NCBI RefSeq assembly: GCF_025725685.1
Contig: NZ_CP107008.1
Location: 3,782,001 to 3,846,000 of the forward strand
Source: Halomonas sp. M4R1S46
GTDB lineage: Bacteria > Pseudomonadota > Gammaproteobacteria > Pseudomonadales > Halomonadaceae
Direction of reading: 5' to 3'
Length of the DNA stretch: 64,000 nt
Shown here: in pieces, positions 52,230 through 61,179 of the stretch
Layout of the letters: the number at the start of each line of letters is the position of its first letter
How positions within the stretch are numbered: the first letter of the stretch is position 1
Translations under genes and position numbers: made by a program
The notes under the pieces: model-generated
What the model was told of the DNA's origin: nothing
The model's database searches: none
The model's input: only the letters and a program-made list of their open reading frames with translations

Positions 52230-53926
52230 GCGTCCCGGTGCAGCCTCCCCGGTCAGCTGATAGTATTCTCGCCTGCACTGTCGTCGCATTCAGCCGGTTC
52301 ACGCCCGCCACCGGAAGGAGTCCATCCTTGTCCCATCCCGCCAGCCGTCGGCCCGCCTCGCCCGCCCGCCGGTGGCCGCTGCGCCTCGATGCCTGGAGCC
52401 TGCTGACCCTCGGCATCGCCCTGGTCGTGGCGTTGCCGGTGATCACGGTACTCGCCCATATCATCATGCCCGCCGGCGGCGTCTGGCAGCACCTGGCCAG
52501 CACGGTCCTCGGCCGCTATCTCGCCAACACCCTGTTCCTGGTGGTCGCGGTGGGCATCGGCACCTTCGTGATCGGCACCGGCACGGCCTGGCTGGTGGTG
52601 ATGTGCCGCTTTCCCGGGCGCAAGCTGTTCGAGTGGGCCCTGCTGCTGCCGCTGGCGGTGCCCACCTACGTGATCGCCTATGCCTACACCGACTTCCTGC
52701 AGTATGCCGGCCCGCTGCAGAGCTGGCTGCGCGAGACCTTCGACTGGGGGCGTGGCGACTACTTCTTCCCCGACGTGCGCTCCCTGGGCGGCGCCGCGAC
52801 CCTGATCACGCTGGTGCTCTACCCCTATGTCTACATGCTGGCCCGGGCAGCGTTCCTCGAGCAGTCGGTGTGCGTGCTGGACGTGGGCCGCACCCTGGGG
52901 CGCGGCCCCTGGCGACTGTTCACCAGCGTGGCGATCCCGCTGGCGCGGCCGGCGATCGTCGGCGGCGTGTCGCTGGCCCTGATGGAGACCCTCAACGAGT
53001 TCGGGGCCGTGCAGTACTTCGGCGTCGACACCTTCACCACCGGCATCTACCGCACCTGGTTCGGCATGGGCGAGCAGGTCGCCGCCGCCCAGCTGGCGGC
53101 CTGCCTGCTGGCCTTCGTGATCGTCTTCGTGCTGCTGGAACGCTGGTCCCGGGGCAGGCGGCGCTACTTCCACACCTCGAGCCGCTACCAGCAGCTTCCC
53201 GAGTTCCGGCTCCAGGGCTGGCGGGGCCTGGCGGCCTGCCTGGCCTGCCTGACGCCGGTGATGGTGGGGTTCCTGATTCCCAGCGGCCTGCTGGGCTATC
53301 TCTCGGTGCGCGGGGGGGATTCGCTGTTCGGCGCCCAGTTCCTGGAGTTCGCCGGCAACAGCCTGCTGCTGGCCGCGCTGGCCGCCCTGGTCGCCGTGGG
53401 CCTGGCGCTGGTGCTGAGCTATGGGGCGCGGCTGCATCCGGGGCCCGTGACCCGCACCGCCACGCGCATCGCCGCCATGGGCTATGCCGTGCCCGGCTCG
53501 GTGGTGGCGGTGGGCATCCTGATTCCCTTCGCCTGGCTGGACGACACCATCAACGGCCTGCTGCGCGAGCACTACGGGGTGATCGCCGGGCTGATCTTCA
53601 GCGGCTCGGCCTTCATCCTGATCTATGCCTATGTGGTGCGCTTCCTGGCGGTGTCCTTTAATGCCCTGGAGGCGAGCCTCGGCAAGGTGACACCGAGCAT
53701 GGACGCGGCGGCCCGCACCCTGGGGCAGACCGCCGGCGGCACCTTGCGCCGGGTGCACACCCCGATCATGCGCGGCAGCCTGCTGGCCGCCGGCATCCTG
53801 GTGTTCGTCGACGTCATGAAGGAACTGCCGGCGACCATCATCCTGCGCCCCTTCGACTTCGATACCCTGGCGGTGCGGGCCCACAACCTGGCCGCGGACG
53901 AGCGCCTCGCCGAGGCCTCCACCGCC

Positions 53927-55120
<1,194 letters not shown>

Positions 55121-55303
55121 AGGCACAATCGGATCGGCCGAGTGAGAAATGGGCGTACATGGTAACGCGAAAGCTTCGTAAGTACGTTGCACTTTAATCC
55201 TCGCCTTGCCGAGTGCCCCGAGCGGGACCCGATATTGACCCAGATCAGATTCCGCCCATTGCCGCAGTTGACGCCGGCCGGGCCAGGCGCTTCAATGGCT
55301 AGA

Positions 55304-55322
55304 CATAATGCAACGCATTCTC
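55304..55322 (+). promoter_or_regulatory. Fur box upstream of fbpA
   Basis: The 19 bases starting CATAATGCAACG match the Fur consensus (GATAATGATAATCATTATC) at 13 of 19 positions, with a second overlapping GCATTCTCATT. It lies 40 nt before the fbpA start and could also affect the divergent fbpC. Confidence 0.65.
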
Positions 55323-55362
55323 ATTCTAGATTGCATTCCGCCCGCCACCCATGAGGTTCTCG

Positions 55363-56391
55363 ATGATCCAGCACCGCCGTCACGTCCTGCCGCTCGCCGC
55401 CCTGCTGGCCGGTGCGGCCTTCGCCACCCAGGCCTCGGCCGATGAGGTGAACATCTATTCGGCACGCCACTACGACTCGGACCAGGCGCTCTACGACGCC
55501 TTCACCGAGGAGACCGGCATCGAGGTCAACGTCCTCGAAGGCGGCTCCGACCAGCTCATCCAGCGCATCACCCGCGAGGGCCAGGCCAGCCCGGCCGACG
55601 TGATGATGACCGTGGATGCCGGCCGCCTGTGGCGCGCCGAGCAGGAGGGCATCTTCGCGGAGGTCGAGTCCGAGGTGCTGGCCGAGCGCCTGCCCGAGGC
55701 CATGCGCCACCCCGAGGGCAAGTGGTTCGGCTTCAGCCAGCGCGTGCGGGCCATCTTCTACAATCCCGAGGCGATCGGTGCCGACGAGATCGCCAGCTAC
55801 GAGGATCTCGCCGACCCGCGCTTCGAGGGCGAGGTCTGCATCCGTTCCTCGAACAACATCTACAACCAGTCCCTGCTGGCCTCGATGATCGCCCACCACG
55901 GCGAGGAAGGCGCCGAGCAGTGGGCCCAGGGCGTGGTCGACAACTTCGCGCGCCAGCCCGAGGGCGGCGATACCGACCAGATCCTCGGCGTGGCCAGTGG
56001 CGAGTGCGACCTGGCCGTGGCCAACCACTACTACTACGTGCGCCTGCTGAGCTCCGACAACGCCGGCGACCGCGAGGCCGCCGAGAAGGTCCAGATCCTG
56101 TTCCCGAACCAGGACGACCGCGGTGCCCACGTCAACATCGGCGGCGCCGGCATGGTCCAGGGCGCCCCGCATCCGGAGAACGCCGTGCGCTTCCTGGAGT
56201 TCCTGGCCTCCGACCAGGCCCAGGCGATCTTCGCCGCCGGCAACCATGAGTTCCCGGTCGTCGACGGGGTGGAGCTCGACGAGGTCCTGGCCTCCTGGGG
56301 CGACTTCAAGACGGACGACCTGAACGTCAGCGTGCTGGGCGAGAACAACCCCCAGGCGGTACGTATCTTCGATCGCGTCGGCTGGCGATAA
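55363..56391 (+). CDS. fbpA: Iron(III)-binding periplasmic protein (FbpA/FutA type)
   Basis: A 342-aa solute-binding protein with a signal peptide ending QASA. Mature start DEVNIYSARHYDSDQALYDAF and the iron-ligand Tyr run in ANHYYYVRLLS (about residue 220) match the FutA/FbpA ferric-binding family. ATG at 55363 is used because AGG stands eight nt upstream. A Fur box lies in its promoter region. It works with FbpB and FbpC, although the three genes are on different strands. Confidence 0.9.
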   Translation: MIQHRRHVLPLAALLAGAAFATQASADEVNIYSARHYDSDQALYDAFTEETGIEVNVLEGGSDQLIQRITREGQASPADVMMTVDAGRLWRAEQEGIFAEVESEVLAERLPEAMRHPEGKWFGFSQRVRAIFYNPEAIGADEIASYEDLADPRFEGEVCIRSSNNIYNQSLLASMIAHHGEEGAEQWAQGVVDNFARQPEGGDTDQILGVASGECDLAVANHYYYVRLLSSDNAGDREAAEKVQILFPNQDDRGAHVNIGGAGMVQGAPHPENAVRFLEFLASDQAQAIFAAGNHEFPVVDGVELDEVLASWGDFKTDDLNVSVLGENNPQAVRIFDRVGWR

Positions 56392-56422
56392 GCCGTCTCA
56401 TGGCGGAGCTGGACCCTCGTAG

Positions 56423-56448
56423 GGTGGATGAGCGCCAGCGCATCCACC
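56423..56448. repeat. REP-like palindrome GGTGGATG...CATCCACC
   Basis: GGTGGATG (56423-56430), 10-nt middle with GCGC/GCGC pairing, CATCCACC (56441-56448), preceded by CGTAG. This form is a familiar short intergenic repeat in proteobacteria. It sits between the fbpA stop and its terminator. Confidence 0.5.
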
Positions 56449-56483
56449 AGTTTGCAGGCTCCACCTCCGTCATGCGCCGATAA

Positions 56484-56520
56484 CAAGAGGCCCGCGGCAG
56501 TGCCGCGGGCCTCTTGTTTT
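56484..56520 (+). terminator. Rho-independent terminator after fbpA
   Basis: A 16-base arm CAAGAGGCCCGCGGCA (56484-56499) pairs with its complement (56501-56516) and is followed by TTTT (to 56520). It can also serve the convergent TauE gene. Confidence 0.8.
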
Positions 56521-56537
56521 CACTTCTGGCGTGCCGA

Positions 56538-57251
56538 CTAGCGCGGGATCATCAACACCACGCCAGAAACCAGTGCGAACATCAGGACTCCCTGACGCAG
56601 CCGACGGGCATCGAGGCGCTGGTGCATGACGCGGCTGGCGACACTTCCGACAAGCAGCGGGACCAGCAGGTAGAACGACCACATCAGCTGGTCCGGCTGG
56701 ACCTTGCCCGCCGCCGCCAGGATCGCCAGCGAGACCAGCTCCCCCACCAGGAAACAGCAGGCGATGGTCGAACGCAGCTCCGGCCCGGGGCGGTGCTGGT
56801 AGAGCAGCGCCAGCGGTGGGCCACCGACGCCGGTGGCGGTTTCGGTCACCCCGGTGACCAACCCCACCGAGGCACAGGCCCCGGCCCGGGGACGGAAGAC
56901 CGGGGCGAACAGTGCGGCGAGCACGGCGATCACCGTGGAAGCGCCGATCAACTGGTTGAGGCCATTGGTGCTCATGATCAGCAGGATCCCCAGTCCCAGG
57001 AAGGTACCCGGCAGGCGTCCCACCCCGATCCAGGCCGTGCCCCGCCAGTCGATGGCCTCACGCTCGCGCAGCGCCACGTAGAGGTTGAGCGGCAGCATCA
57101 GCACCAGCAAGGCGACCGGCAGCAGGTCGGGACGCAGGAAGCCCATCACCGGGGCGACGATCAGCGCGAAGCCGATGCCGATCGCTCCCTGCATGAAGGC
57201 GGCGATGCCGGTGGACACGGCCAGGGTGGCGAAGACGACAAGCTCACTCAT
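56538..57251 (-). CDS. TauE/SafE-family membrane permease (deaminase operon)
   Basis: A 237-aa protein with about eight helices; paired motifs IAAFMQGAIGIGFALIVAP and VTGVTETATGVGGPPLALLY mark the family. Its start lies eight bases inside the deaminase gene, so it is translated with it and is the third gene of the NCS2 permease-deaminase-TauE unit. It could export a product of the deaminase pathway; substrate unknown. A second, separate TauE paralogue is at 40343-41089. Confidence 0.85.
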   Translation of the reverse strand: MSELVVFATLAVSTGIAAFMQGAIGIGFALIVAPVMGFLRPDLLPVALLVLMLPLNLYVALREREAIDWRGTAWIGVGRLPGTFLGLGILLIMSTNGLNQLIGASTVIAVLAALFAPVFRPRAGACASVGLVTGVTETATGVGGPPLALLYQHRPGPELRSTIACCFLVGELVSLAILAAAGKVQPDQLMWSFYLLVPLLVGSVASRVMHQRLDARRLRQGVLMFALVSGVVLMIPR

Positions 57252-58704
57252 GGGGCGCCCGCCCCTGCGCGGCCCGTCGTGATGCCACGAGGCGGGCGCG
57301 ATGCGCCGTGGAGGTCGGATGGACCCGCTGGATCGGCGCGCGCTCCACCGCGGCGCCGGCCGCTTCCCGCACCTCGCCCAGCAGCGCCCGGGCGTCCCAG
57401 TCCACCGGCCAGCCCCGCCACAGGCGCAGCCGGCCGTTGGTGAAGACAGCGTCGATCTGGTCGCGATTGGCATAGCGCACCAGCTCCCAGGGGCGATCCC
57501 AGGACGGCGTCATCTCCGGGACGTCGAGATCCACCAGCAGGAAGTCGGCGGCCAGGCCCGGGGCGATCGTCCCCGTCACGCCCGAAAGCCCCGCGGCATC
57601 GGCGCCGGCACGGGTGGCGTGGTCGAGCCACAGCCAGCCGCCGCCGCAGGAGGAATCGCCGCTGGCCAGCCCGAAGGCCAGGCGCTGGCTGGTCTCGGCC
57701 GCATCGAGCAGCCGGAAGGCGTCGCTGCGCGTGCCATCGGTGCCCAGCCCGAAGCGGATGCCCTGGGCCGCCATCTGCAAGGCCGGCGCCACGGCGTTGC
57801 CCTTCCAGCTGCTGGCCACCGGGTTGAAGGCCACCGCGGTGCCGGTGTCGCGCAGCAGGTTGAGCTCCCAGGGCGTCACCAGGGTGGCGTGGGCGACCAG
57901 GGTCTGCGGGCCCAGGGCGCCGACGGCGTTCAGGTGCTCCAGCGGTCGCTGCCCCCGGGCCACCAGGGAGCGCTCGACGGCCTGCAGGTGCTCGTTGACG
58001 TGGGTCTGGAAGATGGCCCCGCCCTCGACGCAGAGCGCCGCGGCGTCGCGGAGCATGGCATCGCTGGCCACCTCGGGGATCGACACCGCCAGCGACGGAT
58101 GGACCAGCGAATGGCCCGCCCAGTCCGCCAGGTGACGCTCGGCGGCGCGGCGGATCGCCCCGCCGTCCGGGCGGTCACCGCCCTGGTCGTTGCAGATGAA
58201 GCCCAGCACGCAGCGCAGGCCGGTCTCCTCGGCGGCACCGGCGATGCCGGCGAGCTCCGCCGAGGCCCGGGTGCCGGCGTCCACGGCGGTGGTGAAACCA
58301 CCGCGCAGCGCCTCCAGGGCGGCGAGCTTGGTCGAGAGATGCAGCAGCCGCTCGTCCAGGCTGCCCTCCAGCGGCACCCAGATGCGCTTGAAGATCTCCG
58401 AGGGCTCGCCGAACACCAGCGACTTGCCGAGCGATTGGGTCAGGTGGTGATGGGCGTCGATGAACCCCGGCATCAGCAGCTTACCGGGGAGCTCGAGGGG
58501 GGGGAGCCGCGGATGACGGGCGAGCAGCTCCCGGCGGTCGCCGACCTCGACGAAGCGGCCGTCCGCCACCAGCACCGCCTGGTCGCGGGCGCAGCCCCCC
58601 TCCAGCAGCACCTCCTCGGGCAGCAGCAGGAGAGTCTCGTCGGCGAAGGCCGCGGGGGTGAGGGCCGGCGTCGTGCCGGCGCGAGTCCGTGATGAAGGCG
58701 TCAT
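57244..58704 (-). CDS. Amidohydrolase deaminase (ATZ/TRZ/8-oxoguanine deaminase group)
   Basis: A 486-aa metal-dependent deaminase. Metal ligands are in MPGFIDAHHHLTQS, then QTHVNEHLQAVE, LVAHATLV and GLGTDGTRSDAF. The HHHLTQS form resembles 8-oxoguanine, isoxanthopterin and hydroxyatrazine deaminases, so a purine, pterin or triazine ring is the likely substrate. It begins four nt after the NCS2 permease stop and overlaps the TauE start by eight, so the three genes form one unit. The exact substrate is not determined. Confidence 0.82.
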   Translation of the reverse strand: MTPSSRTRAGTTPALTPAAFADETLLLLPEEVLLEGGCARDQAVLVADGRFVEVGDRRELLARHPRLPPLELPGKLLMPGFIDAHHHLTQSLGKSLVFGEPSEIFKRIWVPLEGSLDERLLHLSTKLAALEALRGGFTTAVDAGTRASAELAGIAGAAEETGLRCVLGFICNDQGGDRPDGGAIRRAAERHLADWAGHSLVHPSLAVSIPEVASDAMLRDAAALCVEGGAIFQTHVNEHLQAVERSLVARGQRPLEHLNAVGALGPQTLVAHATLVTPWELNLLRDTGTAVAFNPVASSWKGNAVAPALQMAAQGIRFGLGTDGTRSDAFRLLDAAETSQRLAFGLASGDSSCGGGWLWLDHATRAGADAAGLSGVTGTIAPGLAADFLLVDLDVPEMTPSWDRPWELVRYANRDQIDAVFTNGRLRLWRGWPVDWDARALLGEVREAAGAAVERAPIQRVHPTSTAHRARLVASRRAAQGRAPHE

Positions 58705-58708
58705 ACGA

Positions 58709-60094
58709 TTACTTTCCCTTGATCTCTTGGCTGGGGAGCTCGGCGCCCCGGGGCGAGGGGGTATCCGCACGGCGGCCGAGGTGATGGAAGAGGAGGTTGA
58801 CGATCACCGCGGTCAGGGTGCCCATCGCCAGGCCATTGCCGAGGATGATCTGCAGGTGCTCGGGGAAGGTGCTGTAGAAGCCGGGCACCAGGATGGGCAG
58901 CAGGCCCATGGCCAGCGCGGAGGCCAGGGTGAACATGTTGCCGTGCTCGTTGAGGTCGACCCGGCGCAGGATGTTGATGCCCATCACCCCGATGATGGCG
59001 AAGACGATGACCGCGGTCCCCGCCACCACCGCGGTGGGCAGCAGCGACGCCAGCCGGCCGAGCGGGGCGAACAGGCCGAGCACCACCAGGATCAGGCCGG
59101 CGGCGACGGTGACGTAGCGCGACCGCACCCCGGTGGCGCGGACGATACCGATGTTCTCGCCGCTGGTGATGATCAGCGAGGTGCCGAAGCAGCCGCCGAT
59201 CAGCGACCCCAGGGCGTCGGCGCGGATGTTGCGCGGCACCAGGGCGCGCGAGTCGCCGCTCTTCTCGACGATCTCGGCGGTGGCCATGGTCTGGCCGGTG
59301 GCCTCGGTCATCGACACAACGCTGAAGATGATCAGCGGCAGGGAGGCGAAGAGGTCGAACTTGGGCATGCCGAAGGGGAACAGCGACGGGAAGGCCACTA
59401 CCGGCCCGGAGAGCACGCCGTCGAACTCCATGATGCCGAACACCGCGCTGAGCGCCGCGCCGGTGAGCAGCCCCAGCATCACCGCGATGCGCTGCAGCAT
59501 GCCGGTGAAGATCCGGGCGCAGAGCACGATGGCGGCCATGGTGCCCAGTGCCAGGGCGATGGCCGGCAGGTTGGCGAACCCCGGCGTGCCTTCCTGCCCG
59601 GTGATCAGGCCACCGAAGATGCGCACCAGGTTGATGGCGACCAGCAGCAGCATGGTGCCGATCACGATGGGCGGGAAGAACTTCAGCACCCGGGTGAAGA
59701 AGGGCAACGCCAGGAAGTAGAAAAGCCCGGTGAGGATCACCGCGCCGGTGGCCGTCTGCAGGTCGGTGGCCTGGGCGATGGTCAGGAAGATCACCAGGGG
59801 CGCGCCGCCCGGGACCTGCACGAAGGGCAGGCGGGCGCCGATGCCGAAGGGGCCGAAGGACTGCAGCAGGGTACCCAGGCCGCAGACCAGGAAGGTGGCA
59901 CTCATCAGGGCGACCATGACGTCGTTGCCGAAGCCCATCGCCTGGCCGACCAGGAAGACGGCGGTGATCGGCGCGGCGGCCATCACCAGCACGTGCTGCA
60001 CGCCGTACAGCAGCATGGAGGGTAGCGGCAGCTTCTGGTCGACCGGTTCGACCCGGGAGTCGCGTGAGCCGAGTGGCTCGTGGGGAGTGCACAT
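58709..60094 (-). CDS. NCS2-family purine/uracil permease
   Basis: A 461-aa carrier of the xanthine-uracil (UraA/XanQ) type with about fourteen helices. Motifs: LLYGVQHVLVMAAAPI at the start, SMTEATGQTMATAEIVEK (substrate site region, the Glu and Thr-Gly), and LGSLIGGCFGTSLIITSGENIGIV (the conserved NCS2 QN-type loop shown here with SGEN). It would import a purine or similar base for the deaminase encoded next. ATG at 60094 has GAGG upstream. Divergent from a LysR gene. Confidence 0.9.
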   Translation of the reverse strand: MCTPHEPLGSRDSRVEPVDQKLPLPSMLLYGVQHVLVMAAAPITAVFLVGQAMGFGNDVMVALMSATFLVCGLGTLLQSFGPFGIGARLPFVQVPGGAPLVIFLTIAQATDLQTATGAVILTGLFYFLALPFFTRVLKFFPPIVIGTMLLLVAINLVRIFGGLITGQEGTPGFANLPAIALALGTMAAIVLCARIFTGMLQRIAVMLGLLTGAALSAVFGIMEFDGVLSGPVVAFPSLFPFGMPKFDLFASLPLIIFSVVSMTEATGQTMATAEIVEKSGDSRALVPRNIRADALGSLIGGCFGTSLIITSGENIGIVRATGVRSRYVTVAAGLILVVLGLFAPLGRLASLLPTAVVAGTAVIVFAIIGVMGINILRRVDLNEHGNMFTLASALAMGLLPILVPGFYSTFPEHLQIILGNGLAMGTLTAVIVNLLFHHLGRRADTPSPRGAELPSQEIKGK

Positions 60095-60181
60095 AGCAGA
60101 GAGCCTCGCTTGTTGTTGTGGAGGTAGTTTCAAGCTAGCGCCGCCTGATCGTACTGGTCCATAATAATGTTTCGCTCATTT

Positions 60182-60200
60182 CGTTGCCGAAAAGGCAACG
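60182..60200. promoter_or_regulatory. Palindrome CGTTGCC-GAAAA-GGCAACG upstream of the LysR gene
   Basis: A perfect 7-bp inverted repeat with a 5-nt centre, 21 nt before the LysR start, in the 127-nt divergent promoter region. Either an operator or a leader hairpin; CATAATAATG nearby could be a -10 region for the permease. Confidence 0.4.
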
Positions 60201-60221
60201 GACGTGCCTCGGGAGACGGCC

Positions 60222-61133
60222 ATGCACCTACTGCTCACGGGATTGCGCTACTTCGAGGAGGTCGCCCGTCAGGGCTCGCTGCGCAAGGCGGCGGAGCGGC
60301 TGCATGTCGCCGCCTCGGCGGTGAATCGCCAGATCCTCAAGCTGGAGGACGAGCTGGGCGTGCCGCTGTTTGAGCGGCTGCCACGCGGCCTGCGGGTCTC
60401 CCCGGCGGGCGAGCTGATGCTCGCCCAGATCCGCCAGTGGCAGCGCGACGAGCGCCATCTGCTCGAAACCCTCGGCGATATCCGCGGCACCGGCTGCGCC
60501 GAGGTGCGCATCGCCACCGTCGAGTCGCTGACCGATGAGGTCCTGCCCAGGCTGTTGGGCCGCTTCGGCGAGCGCTTCCCCCGGGTCCGCTTCGCGCTAC
60601 GCACCGGATTGACCGAGGCCATCCTCGAGGAGGTCGCCACCGGCGAGGCCGATATCGGCATCTGCATGAACCCGCACCCGACGCCTCGGATCCGCTTCAT
60701 CGAGTCGGTGGAGCTGGGCTTCGGGGCGGTCGTCGCCCCCTCCCACCCCTTGGCCGAGCGGCCGGACGTTCGCCTGGAAGACTGCCGCGACTATCCGGCG
60801 ATCCTGCCGGATGCCGAGATGTTCCGCGGCTCGACCCTGGAGCGGGTACTGGCCCAGTCCGATATCGAGCTCTCGCCGCTGGCCGGCTGCAACCGGATCC
60901 TGGCGATCAAGTCGCTGGCGCGGGCGGGGCTGGGGGTGGCCTTCCTCAACGAGCTCGACGTCGCCCGCGAGCTGGCGCATGGCGAGCTGGTGTTCAAGCC
61001 GTTGCGGGACCCGCGCATCGACGGCGCGCGGCTGGTGCTGTGCGGCGCCGCGGGGCGTACCCTGCCGCTGGCGGTGGAGGTCCTGGTGGAGGAGTTGAGC
61101 GTGGCGATCCGGGAGCTGGCGCCCCGGACATGA
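60222..61133 (+). CDS. LysR-family regulator of the permease-deaminase operon
   Basis: A 303-aa regulator: helix-turn-helix at about residues 3-60 (LRYFEEVARQGSLRKAAERLHVAASAVNRQI), then a substrate domain (PRVRFALRTGLTEAILEEVATGEADIGIC). The SAVNRQI recognition helix is common in regulators of NCS2/deaminase genes. It is divergent from the permease gene and is likely its activator. ATG at 60222 is chosen by the GGGAGA site; a GTG 18 nt upstream is possible. Confidence 0.88.
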   Translation: MHLLLTGLRYFEEVARQGSLRKAAERLHVAASAVNRQILKLEDELGVPLFERLPRGLRVSPAGELMLAQIRQWQRDERHLLETLGDIRGTGCAEVRIATVESLTDEVLPRLLGRFGERFPRVRFALRTGLTEAILEEVATGEADIGICMNPHPTPRIRFIESVELGFGAVVAPSHPLAERPDVRLEDCRDYPAILPDAEMFRGSTLERVLAQSDIELSPLAGCNRILAIKSLARAGLGVAFLNELDVARELAHGELVFKPLRDPRIDGARLVLCGAAGRTLPLAVEVLVEELSVAIRELAPRT

Positions 61134-61164
61134 CAAGGCCCGCACCGTGGCCGCGGGCCTTGTC
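61132..61164. terminator. Bidirectional hairpin between the LysR gene and polA
   Basis: GACAAGGCCCGC (61132-61143) and GCGGGCCTTGTC (61153-61164) with a 9-nt loop; it begins at the LysR stop codon and lies 15 nt beyond the polA stop. Confidence 0.65.
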
Positions 61165-61179
61165 GTGGGCGGGGACGGG

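Noticed and set aside
52258..52272. Possible Fur box before fbpB
   Set aside because: TGATAGT-ATTCTC matches Fur half-sites only if the central base is dropped, so it is too weak to list as a site.
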